Origin: Clostridia bacterium | GTDB lineage: Bacteria; Bacillota; Clostridia; Christensenellales; Borkfalkiaceae | Reading direction: 5' to 3' | Assembly: GCA_029066845.1 (NCBI GenBank) | Contig: JAIEFR010000012.1 | Coordinates: 1 to 64,000, forward strand | Length of the DNA stretch: 64,000 nucleotides | In this document: piece by piece, positions 25,087 through 35,700 of the stretch | How the letters are laid out: each line of letters opens with the position of its first letter | Position numbering within the stretch: the first letter of the stretch is position 1 | Program-made: the position numbers and the translations under genes | The notes under the pieces: model-generated | Told to the model about the DNA's origin: nothing | The model's input: only the letters and a program-made list of their open reading frames with translations | The model's database searches: none

Positions 25087-28000
25087 CGGTTTCCTCTTCT
25101 CCGCCTTTTTCGTCGTTACTTACGCCTTCGCTCTGCTCGGCGTCTTTGTTTACGTTTTCGCTTACTTCCTCTCCGTCAGCCGCGTTTACAGACTCCGCAG
25201 CGGAAGTATCGCTCTCCCCGCCGCTTACGCTTTCGTCTTTCTTGGTACGCTTTAAAAACTTCAAGGTTATCACACCCTTTTTGTTGAGAATGAAAAGCGT
25301 TACCGCCGCTGCCGCCGCAAGCACGAGAACTCCGCCCACAACTATAAGCGCAATTGCGTATGCGGGCAATCCGCCGACGGGTGCGCCGCCTTCCGTCACC
25401 GTTATCGCAATCGATACGGGGAAGCCCGCGTATTTGCCCGAACCTATAATATTTACGGTTACGTCGGTGATACGCAGGGGTCTGTCGAATCTCTCGACAA
25501 TCGTAAAGTATTCGGAAGCGTCTATGACCTCGGTGGTGTAGTCGTCGTAAGTTACTAAAAGCTTCAGGCCGTCCAGCGAGAATTTTTCGTCCACGACGTA
25601 TTGCGATTTATGGGTGGACTCGGGTGCGACGGATATATTGCTTATATCACGCGGGATCCCGAACGCATTCTTTACGGGTATGAACGCCTGTTCTACGGCA
25701 AAGAATTTTTCTATTCTTTCCTCGCCGACGAATGCGCGCTGAACTTCCGTTTTAAGTGCGAGATACAGTCCGTGCGCCTCTTTGATGAGGTCGGAATAAT
25801 TCTGAATTTCAGGCTTGGTCTTATTGCTTGAATTCCACGTTCCCACTTCGCTTGCCGCTGGCAGACCGTCTATTATCTCGATGAGCCTGCGGGTATCGTC
25901 CTCCATTCTTTCGGAAAGCAGAGTTGCCGTTCCGAAATAGTTGGAGTATACGAAGTTGGTATATCCCGTTCCGTTGGAAGGATACAGAATAGTCAGCGTG
26001 CTCTTGTTGGTGGCGTTTTCGTTAGTATCGCCGGGGTACCTTGCGGCACAGTCGGCAAGATAGCCGTTGAAGTTTTGATAGAAGAACGAGTTTGCCGAAT
26101 AGTTGCCCTTGGTTATCTTTCTTTCGGTTATGCCCTCTAAAAGCACGGGTGCGTTAATGCCCTCGAACTGGTAGTGCGTAAGCTCGCTTGCAAGGAACGC
26201 CGCGTCGCCTATCAGCTTTAACGTATAGGGCAGGGTAACCTTTTGCAGTCTTATTCCCCTTACTCCGTAGAAAGCCTGCTCGCCGATAGCTACCGTTCCG
26301 TCTATTACGGTGTAGGCGCGGAGATTTTCTTCCCTGTCCGCCGTCCTGCCTGCGGGATATGCGCACAATTCGTAGATCTTTGCGTCCTTATCTATATATC
26401 TGTAAAGCACGCCGCCGTCGGCAAAGTATACGCCGTTTCCTTCGTCAACCTTGAACTGTGCAAGCGACGCGGATACGCCGAACGCGGATACGCCGATTTG
26501 GGTTACGCTTGCGGGAATGGTGACTTCGGTAAGTCCGCTGTACTCGAACGCGCTCCTGCCGATAGTCTTAAGATTATCGCCGAACGTTACGGAGGTAATC
26601 TTGTCGCCGTAATCATATCCCGAAACGAACGCGCTGTCGCCTATGGTTTCAGCCGCCGCAAGGTTGAGAGTGCTCAGCTTTCCGCTGTATGCAAACGCCT
26701 CGCTGCCGAAGGTCTTGACCTTCTCTATTCCCGTTACGGTTGTAAGTTCTACGCAACCGAAGAACGCCTGGTCGCCTATCGAATCGGCCTTTTTGAGGTC
26801 AATCGTTACGATGGGTGCGTAAGCGAATGCGCCCGCTCCTATTTCCTTTATATTATCGCAAAGCGTCACGTTTGTCAACGCGCTTGCCGTCCTTTCGATT
26901 TCGTTGCCTTTCTCGTCGAACCTGCGCGTGGTGAACGTATAGGTGCCCGTTGTCGTGGAGTCTTCGCCGAATACCGCCGTATCGAGCAAGGGACAGAAGG
27001 CAAATACCGCCGTGCCCATATCCTCGACCGAAGGCAGGTTTACGCGCGTCAGCTTGGTGTTGCGTGCAAACGCTTCGTCGCCCAGTACCTTCACGCTTGC
27101 GGGAAGATCGAGCTCGGTTATCGCGGTGTTCTCGAACGCGCTTACGCCTATCTCCTTAACCGCCGTGCCGTCGTAGGTTACCGTTGCAAGCGAGGTACAG
27201 CCGTAGAACGCGCCGTCGCCTATCTTGGTCACGCCTGCGGGAATAGTAATCTGCGTTAAATCAGTACAGCCGTTGAACGCGTTTGCGGGAATTTCCGTCA
27301 GGTTCTGAGGAAGTATTACCGAAGTAAGTCCTTTCAGTCCTCTGAACGCGCCGTTGCCTATGCTCTGGATATTACTCAAATCCAGCTCGGTCAGACCGTC
27401 GAGCGTTCTGCCCGAGAGTGCGTTGGGTGCGATTGCCGTAACTCCGCTTAATGTGGCAGCCGTTACCGTGAGGGGCGCGTAGTAAAGCGTTCCGTCCTCC
27501 GCTATCAGTCTACCGTTCATAGACGTTACGCCGTCGAACGCGCCGTAGCCTATTTCGGGAGTTCCCAAGTTTTCAAACGTTTCCAGCCTTCTGCAGCCGC
27601 GGAATGCGTAATGACCTATCGTTGAAAGGCTTGCGTTTGCATCAACCGTTGCCGTTTCGAGTGCGCAGTTTTCGAACGCGCCCATACCTATAACCGTATT
27701 CTTTGCGGTGAAGGTAACTTCCTTGAGCGAGGTGCAACCGCTGAACGCATACGCGGGTACGCTTGCGCAGTTTACCGTCACGCTTTCGAGAGAGGTGCAA
27801 CCGCTGAACATTGCCGAGCCGAGCGCCGTGTTATTTCCTATCGTAATGTCTTTAAGCGAGGTGCAGCCCGCGAATACTCCGCTGCCCACCATATACAGAC
27901 CGGAGAGGTCTGCGGTTTCGAGGGCGGTGCAGCCTGCAAACGTGCCCGTGCCCGCCGTGCCGATAGCCCCCCATTTGACTATATTTTTAAGTGAAGGGCA

Positions 28001-31000
28001 ACCGGTAAATACGCTCGAGTCGAGAGTGATTACCTTGCAGTTGGAAAGGTCCACGGTAGTAAGCTTGTCACAGCCGCTGAACGCTCCGCGCTGAATCATA
28101 TTGAGCGACGAATCCGCAGGTTCTATTTTATCTTCGGATATAAAGCAAATCTTTTCAAGCGTTTTGCAGTTAAGGAACGCCCTCTCTGCAATGGTCGTAA
28201 CGCTCTTGGGAATGACGATAACCTGAACGTTTTCGTTATCCCTGAACGCCTCCTCGCCTATCGTGGTTATGCCGCGGTCGGCGGGAATATACAGAATATT
28301 CTTGCCCTCCGCATTTACTACGCGATTGCCGTCGGCGTCGCTTTCGCTGCCCCAGCCGCGGTATCTTGTAAGCGTATTGTTGGTTATATCGTAGGGGTCG
28401 CGTATCCTGAGCGTAACCGTCGCCGTGATTGAGCGGTTTTCCTCCGCCTGCGCCGTTATGGTTACGTTACGCGTCCTCTCACCCTCGTACTTAACGGTTA
28501 CCCTGCCGTTCTTATCAACCGTTGCAAGCTTTTCGTCCGAACTGCTCCAAACGAAATGCAGCTTGTTTACGGGATAATACCAGGGGTCGGACTGTATACT
28601 CAGCGTGAACTGCTGCGCGGGATTTACGCGCACGATGTCCGCGGCCTTTACGGGATAATCGTCCGAGTTTATCATAGTGCCGAACGACACGGTATCGGGC
28701 AGAGGAAGCTCTATTGCGCTGTCGGTGACAACGACGGTGAAGGTTCTGGAAACCTTACTGTCCTTGCCGTAAACGGTAAGCAGAGTCCTGCCGACGTTGA
28801 CGCCGAAGATTTCGCTGTTCTTAGATATTGCGTAATAGGGGTTGGATATATTCCAGTTGAAGTTGGAAACGTTTGCGTCGCCCGCGTTATCCACGCCCAG
28901 CTTAACCGTAGTATTTTTGGGAATTACTATTTCCGTATTCTCTGCAAGCTCCGCGCCGTCCTTGGTGACCTTGAAGTCTGCGGGGCAGACGTTGGTCTTG
29001 GTGTAGTCGGGGTTGATATAGTAGACGCTGTTGTTGAGCGCGTAGTCGTCAATCTCGACGAACAGTCTGCCCTTATAATCGTCGTATATATCCGTGATGT
29101 CAATCGAAACCGTGTTGGTCGAATTCTTTCTGGGATTGATTACGGGAACGATATATTCGGTAGCCAGCTTTATGGACTGCAAATCCGAATTCTCCACGTC
29201 GTCCGCCTTGTCGGAATAGCAAAGTATTACCGCCTGGGGATAGTGGTTATCGAATATGTCGAGGTCGAGATATACGTCCTGTATATCTTTGTTGGAGCCG
29301 TCCGCCTTTCTGTCTACAAACCTTATGCGGCTGTCCACAAGAATGGGAGCTTCGTAATCGACGTAGAACGTCATCGAGAAAACGTTGTCCTTATAAACGC
29401 CGTAGGTTTCGCCGTCCGCGTTTGTGAACGTACCGTTCTTATAGTCGTCGTAATCGAAATAGAACCTGAAATCCATACGGTACTTGCCGTTTGCCGCCAA
29501 GCCCATATCCTCGGTTTTGAGCTCCAGATTTACAAGCGAAGGAGAGCTGCTGCCGCCGCCTGCATACGCCTTGCCCGCACGGTATACCTCTTTGTTTTCG
29601 CTTATTATTTCGCCGGTGTCCTCGTTTGAAATGGTGTAGGTGACCACTTCGGCGTTGCGCAGAAGTCCTGCATACAGCGCCCTTATGCCGCCCGTTGTGA
29701 AATAATTTTCCGAATTGTTCGCGCCGTAATTTTCGTGGAAGTCACGGGATATTGCCACGTGCTCTTCCTCGGGATATATATACTCGGAGGTGTGTTCCTT
29801 TTCCTCGTCCTGCAAATAGGTGAACGAACCGAGGGGAACGCTGTACTTCTCGCCCGCATAATATCCGTAAGCCTGCGTAGCCCATACGCTGGGCTGCTTT
29901 CTCTCCTCCTCTTTAAGCGAGGAATCCTTTGCGTCCTCGGCAATCTCGAAGCAGGAGAAGTCCATCATAGGCGCGTCCTTCCAGTCGCCGTAGAAGCCCA
30001 TAAACGGAAGGGTTAAATCGCACTGTGCACTGTTCTGGCTGACGAGCTGCAGGAAGCCTTCAACGAACATTCCGTTTGTGAAGTTTTCGTCAAGGTATCT
30101 CATCTCCTGAGTGGTCAGCTTTAAGGTAACCTCTATCTTGCTGCTCTTGCCGCCCGCAACGGTAACTTCGCCGCCCTCGGCAACCGCTGCGCCGTCCACC
30201 TTCCACGTTGCGTCGTTGCCGAACAGGTGCGCCTTTTCCGCAACCGACTTGCCGTCCATACCGACCGATTCGGTCATAAATATGCTCTTGGTTTTAAAGG
30301 TCAACGGGCTTTCGCCGAAATTGTTTACGTAAAACGTAATCGAATACTCGCCCTTCTTTCCGGGGTCGTCCTTAAGCTCCGCCTTGGGTCTGCCGTCCTC
30401 GCACATTCTTTCGGGGTCGGACGTGTCGTCCGTATCCTTGGTGCTGAGGTATGCGTTCGTGCCGAACACGTTTTTCAGAGTTGCAAGACCTGCGCCCTGC
30501 TTACGGGGGGAATAGGGCAGACCGTCGGGGTCGTACACGGTGGTTGCCGTACTCATTATAATGTTGTTGGTCAGCTTTGTAAGGGCGATATAGTCGCCGT
30601 TCCAAAGCGATTGTTTTTCCGTTTTCAGCCAGCCCTTGAACAGCGCCGTAAAGCCCGCAAGGTTGGGACACGCCATCGAGGTACCGCTCATTTCATCGTA
30701 GCCGCCCGCAACCGCAGAGGTTATTTCACCGCCGTGCGAGGTTACGTCAGGCTTCAACTGCAAATCGGGGGAAGGTCCCCACGAGGAATAGTCGTTCATA
30801 AACGGACCGGCCGTCCAGTCCTTGTTCAGGGTTACGGTGCCGCCGTCCTTTACGTTGTGCGTCGCCGCCGAACCCGTAAGTCTTAAACCCGCTTCCTGCG
30901 AAACAGATATGGAAGGAATGGGATCTACAAGGTCGCCGAGCGACATCCTTATCATACCCGAAACGTTGTTGTAAACGATTACCGCGTCCGCGCCGTTTTC

Positions 31001-32683
31001 CTTTGCCGTCTGGATTTTATCCTTGAAGGGGCTGTTGCCGCGCCTTACTACCGCGATAACCTTTTCGCCGGGCTGTTTGTCCTTGAGTTTGTTTCTGATA
31101 GACTGGGTATAGTCGGTCGCTTCGCCGGTGCCCTGCACTACCACGTATTTGAACGTTCCGGTCTGTTGGTCGCCGAGCAATTCACCGATAAAGTCGTTCG
31201 CTTCGGAGAACTCGTCGCGCGATTCCTCGAAGTAGAACGCCGCCGCATCCGCCGTGCCCTGGTTGGCAACGATGTAAGGCGCACGCTGTCCGTTAATACT
31301 TGCCACGGACATCGAGCCCGTAAACGTCGAGGGCGAGCCTATCGTGCCGGAGTCGGGGTTGGAGGTCAGGTTTGTGCCGAACACGCTTCCGTAGCCTGCC
31401 GAAAACTCGTTGCTCGCCGCTACCATCATCGTTATACCCGATGACCTGAGAGTTTCGTAAATATCTCCCATCAGGCGTCCCTCCTCGTCCTCGTCGGAAA
31501 GACCGAGAGCCTTGGAGGAGAAGCCACCCGAAGTGCCGAGCGACATATTGACGACGTCTACGTTCAGCTTATAGCAGTCTTCGAGAGCGTCGATAATATC
31601 CACCGCTTCCGCACCGCCTATAGCGTCGTCTTCGAGATTGTCGGTGAACACCTTGCAGATGACCAGCTGCGCCTTGGGCGCAACGCCTCTGAATTTAAGG
31701 GTATTGCCGTCCTTGTCCTTTGCCGTTTCGCCGTGCTTGTCCGTATAGCTTTCCGCTGCGCCCGCAACTATGCCCGCAACGTGCGTGCCGTGCTGCGAAT
31801 AGGAAGGATATACGTTGGCGTCGCTGTCCGCATAGTCGTAAGCAAACGGAACCTTTTCGTTTATATACACGTCGTCCAGAGTGACGCCGCTGCGCTGAAC
31901 GGCTTTAAGCGTTGACGAGCCTTTATATGCCGTTCCGTTGCCGTCTATTTTGTCCTGTACGTAATCTTTGGTGAAAGATATTTTATCGTTATCTACGTTA
32001 GGCTTGAACGCCTCGTGGGTATAGTCAAGACCGGTATCCAGAATGGCAACCGTCATACCGCTGCCGTCAATGCCGTCCTCAACGTATTCAGAGGAGTTGT
32101 ATATGCCGTTTTCGTAAATGTTGCTGTAATTGGTCTGCGCGCCGCCCGCACCGCCTTCCGCGTCCTTGGGAACAGAATAGGTAGAGCCGACCGATACCGT
32201 GGAAACGCCGCCGATAGCCTTTATCGTCTTCAACTGCGAAAGCTTAACGTCGATTGCAACGGCGTTGATTATGGTGTCGTACGTGCTCCTGAGCTTGTAG
32301 CTTATGCCCTTCTTGTCAAGCGCGGAAAGAAAGCTTTTCTGCTCCTTTTCGATTCTTGCCGCAGCCGAACGCGAATCGCCCGCTTCCGCAAGCGACTTGC
32401 CTTTCAGCCTTACTATGACCGTACGGGTGAGGTTTTCCACCGATACGGAAGCGCCCGCATTTTCAACGACCTGCTTGGAAAAATTATCAATCTTGATTTG
32501 GGTAAGATCGACCTTTCCCTTCGCGTCGCCGAATTCCAGGCTGTACACCTTGGAATCCGCGCTGACCGTAGAACCGCCGCTTAAAGCGGTTACGGTGCCG
32601 GCAACGCACGTTGCGCCCATTACGGCAGTCAACGCTATACAAGCCGCTCTGTAACGGAATTTTTTAGCAAACTTAAAATTCAT
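25079..32683 (-). CDS. Giant subtilisin-like (S8) cell-surface protease with leucine-rich repeats
   Basis: The 2534-residue exported serine protease is of lactocepin/C5a-peptidase style. A signal peptide ends near residue 42 (STVSADS). About 75-175 form an I9-type propeptide. The catalytic domain has D216 (ILDTG), H298 (HGTHVAG), oxyanion N425 and S669 (GTSMACP). A PA domain is inserted at about 505-600. Beta-sandwich domains follow to about 1455, then a block of BspA-type leucine-rich repeats (about 1465-2175), a helical stretch, and a final Ig-like domain. A single helix (about 2441-2466) anchors the protein, leaving a 68-residue acidic tail inside. No LPXTG motif is present. It probably cuts proteins at the cell surface and feeds the co-transcribed Opp importer. 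Confidence 0.93.
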   Translation of the reverse strand: MNFKFAKKFRYRAACIALTAVMGATCVAGTVTALSGGSTVSADSKVYSLEFGDAKGKVDLTQIKIDNFSKQVVENAGASVSVENLTRTVIVRLKGKSLAEAGDSRSAAARIEKEQKSFLSALDKKGISYKLRSTYDTIINAVAIDVKLSQLKTIKAIGGVSTVSVGSTYSVPKDAEGGAGGAQTNYSNIYENGIYNSSEYVEDGIDGSGMTVAILDTGLDYTHEAFKPNVDNDKISFTKDYVQDKIDGNGTAYKGSSTLKAVQRSGVTLDDVYINEKVPFAYDYADSDANVYPSYSQHGTHVAGIVAGAAESYTDKHGETAKDKDGNTLKFRGVAPKAQLVICKVFTDNLEDDAIGGAEAVDIIDALEDCYKLNVDVVNMSLGTSGGFSSKALGLSDEDEEGRLMGDIYETLRSSGITMMVAASNEFSAGYGSVFGTNLTSNPDSGTIGSPSTFTGSMSVASINGQRAPYIVANQGTADAAAFYFEESRDEFSEANDFIGELLGDQQTGTFKYVVVQGTGEATDYTQSIRNKLKDKQPGEKVIAVVRRGNSPFKDKIQTAKENGADAVIVYNNVSGMIRMSLGDLVDPIPSISVSQEAGLRLTGSAATHNVKDGGTVTLNKDWTAGPFMNDYSSWGPSPDLQLKPDVTSHGGEITSAVAGGYDEMSGTSMACPNLAGFTALFKGWLKTEKQSLWNGDYIALTKLTNNIIMSTATTVYDPDGLPYSPRKQGAGLATLKNVFGTNAYLSTKDTDDTSDPERMCEDGRPKAELKDDPGKKGEYSITFYVNNFGESPLTFKTKSIFMTESVGMDGKSVAEKAHLFGNDATWKVDGAAVAEGGEVTVAGGKSSKIEVTLKLTTQEMRYLDENFTNGMFVEGFLQLVSQNSAQCDLTLPFMGFYGDWKDAPMMDFSCFEIAEDAKDSSLKEEERKQPSVWATQAYGYYAGEKYSVPLGSFTYLQDEEKEHTSEYIYPEEEHVAISRDFHENYGANNSENYFTTGGIRALYAGLLRNAEVVTYTISNEDTGEIISENKEVYRAGKAYAGGGSSSPSLVNLELKTEDMGLAANGKYRMDFRFYFDYDDYKNGTFTNADGETYGVYKDNVFSMTFYVDYEAPILVDSRIRFVDRKADGSNKDIQDVYLDLDIFDNHYPQAVILCYSDKADDVENSDLQSIKLATEYIVPVINPRKNSTNTVSIDITDIYDDYKGRLFVEIDDYALNNSVYYINPDYTKTNVCPADFKVTKDGAELAENTEIVIPKNTTVKLGVDNAGDANVSNFNWNISNPYYAISKNSEIFGVNVGRTLLTVYGKDSKVSRTFTVVVTDSAIELPLPDTVSFGTMINSDDYPVKAADIVRVNPAQQFTLSIQSDPWYYPVNKLHFVWSSSDEKLATVDKNGRVTVKYEGERTRNVTITAQAEENRSITATVTLRIRDPYDITNNTLTRYRGWGSESDADGNRVVNAEGKNILYIPADRGITTIGEEAFRDNENVQVIVIPKSVTTIAERAFLNCKTLEKICFISEDKIEPADSSLNMIQRGAFSGCDKLTTVDLSNCKVITLDSSVFTGCPSLKNIVKWGAIGTAGTGTFAGCTALETADLSGLYMVGSGVFAGCTSLKDITIGNNTALGSAMFSGCTSLESVTVNCASVPAYAFSGCTSLKEVTFTAKNTVIGMGAFENCALETATVDANASLSTIGHYAFRGCRRLETFENLGTPEIGYGAFDGVTSMNGRLIAEDGTLYYAPLTVTAATLSGVTAIAPNALSGRTLDGLTELDLSNIQSIGNGAFRGLKGLTSVILPQNLTEIPANAFNGCTDLTQITIPAGVTKIGDGAFYGCTSLATVTYDGTAVKEIGVSAFENTAITELDLPASVKVLGDEAFARNTKLTRVNLPSVEDMGTAVFAFCPLLDTAVFGEDSTTTGTYTFTTRRFDEKGNEIERTASALTNVTLCDNIKEIGAGAFAYAPIVTIDLKKADSIGDQAFFGCVELTTVTGIEKVKTFGSEAFAYSGKLSTLNLAAAETIGDSAFVSGYDYGDKITSVTFGDNLKTIGRSAFEYSGLTEVTIPASVTQIGVSAFGVSASLAQFKVDEGNGVYFADGGVLYRYIDKDAKIYELCAYPAGRTADREENLRAYTVIDGTVAIGEQAFYGVRGIRLQKVTLPYTLKLIGDAAFLASELTHYQFEGINAPVLLEGITERKITKGNYSANSFFYQNFNGYLADCAARYPGDTNENATNKSTLTILYPSNGTGYTNFVYSNYFGTATLLSERMEDDTRRLIEIIDGLPAASEVGTWNSSNKTKPEIQNYSDLIKEAHGLYLALKTEVQRAFVGEERIEKFFAVEQAFIPVKNAFGIPRDISNISVAPESTHKSQYVVDEKFSLDGLKLLVTYDDYTTEVIDASEYFTIVERFDRPLRITDVTVNIIGSGKYAGFPVSIAITVTEGGAPVGGLPAYAIALIVVGGVLVLAAAAAVTLFILNKKGVITLKFLKRTKKDESVSGGESDTSAAESVNAADGEEVSENVNKDAEQSEGVSNDEKGGEEETDD
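26150..28290 (-). repeat. BspA-type leucine-rich repeat region within the protease gene
   Basis: The coding segment carries roughly 25 to 30 imperfect copies of a 21-25 residue unit with the pattern IGxxAFxxCxxLxxVxLP. These LRR_5 units are typical of BspA-like adhesins and give a curved binding surface. Repeats are divergent at DNA level, so no recent expansion is implied. Confidence 0.85.
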
Positions 32684-32706
32684 TTATCTGTACTCCTCTG
32701 CCATTC

Positions 32707-32722
32707 CCCGCAAGCCTGCGGG
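32707..32722 (-). other. Short hairpin between the modular lipoprotein and protease genes
   Basis: CCCGCA and TGCGGG (6-bp arms, 4-base loop) lie in the 46-base gap, and no T-run follows. It may be an RNA-processing or stability hairpin that sets different levels for the two genes; it does not look like a terminator. AGGAG lies nine bases before the protease ATG. Confidence 0.4.
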
Positions 32723-32729
32723 AAAGCGC

Positions 32730-35700
32730 TCAGTCTCCCGATTCGGTAAAAGTAAAGGGAAGTTTCAAGCAGTAATATACGCCCTCTTTTCTCAATTCCG
32801 CCTCGCACATAAGACCTGTTTCCTTATGAGTGAGTTTTACCTTGTAAACGGAAATCACTTCGTAATCGTAAGCTTTTTCGTAGCCGCCGTCAACTTCCTT
32901 CCAAAGGGTTGAACGTCCGTCGAAATAGAACCACTCTCTCGTGCCGTCTTTGTACTCGACAAACGCTCTCTGTCCGTAGAGATGGTCGGGAACGACAATC
33001 TTATAGGTTTTGCCGTCCTTGGTGAAGCCGCTTTCGCCGTCCCCCGCAGGCATAAAGAGCATACCGTTGCTACCACCGATGATATTTAGGATGCCCTGTT
33101 TGTCTATCTTGTAGCTGTACGCAACTTTCACGTTGCCGTCGGTGTAGGTTGCGGTACCACCGCTGCCGTACGCACATTCTCCCAAGCCGTCGAACATCCA
33201 AGAAGTGCCGTCCTCCGCGGTATACGTGCCGCGCCATACGTCCTCCCTGCCTACGGTCAGACCGCTCAGCGCCGTTGCGCTGCCGTCGCCGCTGCGGCTT
33301 ATACTGATTTCGTATACGCTCTTTTCACCCGCAAGGCTTATAGTCGTTGTAACTCTTACGCCGCTTACCGACTCAACGTAGGTGAGCGTTCCCGCCGAGG
33401 GATTATAGGTGAACGCGTATTCGCCGCTAGCCGCCGAATAGCTTACCTTTGCCGTGAAGTCGTTACTTACTTCGGCGATAGTCAGCGTTTCCAGCGTGCC
33501 GGAAACGTACCACTCGCCAGCCAAACCCGTGCTGAAGTGAAGGACGGTTCCGTTCCAGTCAAAGCCAGTTCCGCTTGCCTGGGGAGCGAGCACCTCGCCG
33601 TCCAGCGTAACGGTGCCGTCAACCACGGTGTACGGCAGAGTATTTCCGTCGGAAACAGTTACCGTTCCGCCGATATATCCCTTGCCGTCGAACTTGTAGG
33701 TCTTGTCGCCGTCCGTGAGTACCGCGTTGTACCAGTTGTCGCGCTGTCCCAGCTGAATGGTATCGCCGTCCAGAGTGAGCTCTACCTTGTTAGCCAGCTC
33801 GTCAAGCGAAAGAGTATAAGTCTTTTTCTCTCCGTTTACCGTAATGGTTACGATGCCCGAGTTGGCTCCCGTAAGGGTATAAGTGCCCTTGCGCGTCTTG
33901 CCGTTTTTAAGCTTTAAAGTAACGTCCGCCGTTCCGTTGCTGCCGGTAGCCGTTCTGCCGTTAAAGGTAAGCGTGTCGATATCTTCTACGTTTGCCTGCC
34001 ACGTGCCTCTGAACGCGTCGTACTTGCTGAATTCCTGCGCTTCTTCGTAATAATCTCTGTCAGCCGCGGAATATATAAGACCGGTTATCTTGCCCTGTAC
34101 ATAGGTGAGCTCGCCGTATACGTTGTCCTCTTCGAACAGTCTGAGCGTCAAACTGTTGCCCTTGCGGAACACGTCGTACTGCACGCTGAGGCTCAGATCC
34201 GCCGTACCCGAGTAGGATATTAACGCGTTGCCGTAGCCGTTACTTCCTATACCTTCCAGCGTGAGAATTATGAACTCATCCGATCCGGGCAGGAACCACG
34301 TTCCCGTAAAGTCGTCCGCCACGTAGTAACGTTCGTTGTTGATTACCAGTACGCCTTCCTCGTCGAACGAAGCCTTGTATAGCTTTTCGTTCCAGGTGAA
34401 CGCAACGCACTTGCCGTCGGGCTGATATTCAACCGTATCGGTAGTCTTACCGTCGGTGCAGGTAACCCGGTCTATTCCGTCGAACGTGAAGGACAGCAGA
34501 GAGTTCGAAGTCTTTCTCCATTTGCCGGAGTATGCGTCCCTGTGCGAAACCGTAACGCCGTCGATGGAAGTAATTAAGCCGTTCGCCACAACCGCATTCA
34601 GCTTGCCGCTGCCTTCGGTTATCGTAAGCGAGTCGCCGTCTATCACGTAGCTGAACGAATACGTTCTGCCGTTTTCCACGTGGGTGCCCGTACCGTTCTT
34701 TTCGAACGTGTAATTATCGCCGTCCGTGTCGAGGTATTCGCCGTATTTGAACTGCGTATCCTCCTTGACCGCGGAGAATTGCAGAATGCTTGTGGTGTAC
34801 GTGGGCTGGTTGTTGCTTGTGCCGATAACCGTAACCTTGCCCTGAATGTTAAGCTTGCTGCCGTCCACCGTGCCTTCGTACACGTGATAGTAGCCGCCCG
34901 TTGCGCCCGCGTCGTATTCGAGCAGCGCAAGCGCCGATTCCAGAAGCACTATCTTTGTGCCGTCATAGGTATACGTGCCGCCGCGGTGCATACCGCCGTT
35001 TCTCACCATATACGTGCCGTCGGCAAACAGCTCCACGTATGCGGAAGCCGAGCGCGCGGCGGGCAACAGATAGTACCTGCCCGCAACCTGCGTATAATCG
35101 GCAAAGCCCGCATAAAGCGTTATATCGTGCGCGGGAACGAAGCCCTGCGGCACGGGATTTTTAAGTTCTTTATCGAAATAATAGCCCCAGCTACGCGTGT
35201 TGCCCGAAGTGATATATCTGGGAAGCAGCTCGCCCGCGTCGTACCAGAAGTATACGGGGGTTGCCGCGCCGACCTTTCTGGTTGCCGTGTGAACGGTGTT
35301 CGTGCCGTCCGAAACGGTTATGGTTATATCGCGCCTGTCCGCGTCCGCCAGAGGCAACGCCTTGGGCTGAGGCAGTGCGCCTCCGAACGTCCACTCCTTT
35401 TCAACCCAGCCGAGAGAGGTAAACGCGGTCTGCGCGCCGCTGTTCGCTCCGCTTGAATTGGTGCCGTCCATCACGATAACGCTCTGCGTGCCCGTCATAG
35501 TAGAGCCCGCCGCTTCGCAGTGTCCGTAGAACGTGCCCGTCTTTTTGTTTATATTTCCGTGGGGGCTTTCGGCGTTGAGGTAGGTGTTAGCCGCATAACA
35601 GCCGCGTATAACCGTATCCTCCTCCGCATAGCCGACTATACCGCCCGCATACGCGCCCCTGTAAGCTTCGTCGATAAGCGCGATGTCAATGGAGTTGTTT

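Noticed and set aside
26150-28290. Repeats in the protease gene considered as a CRISPR or satellite array
   Set aside because: They are in frame, vary in length and encode leucine-rich repeats; there is no constant repeat with unique spacers.
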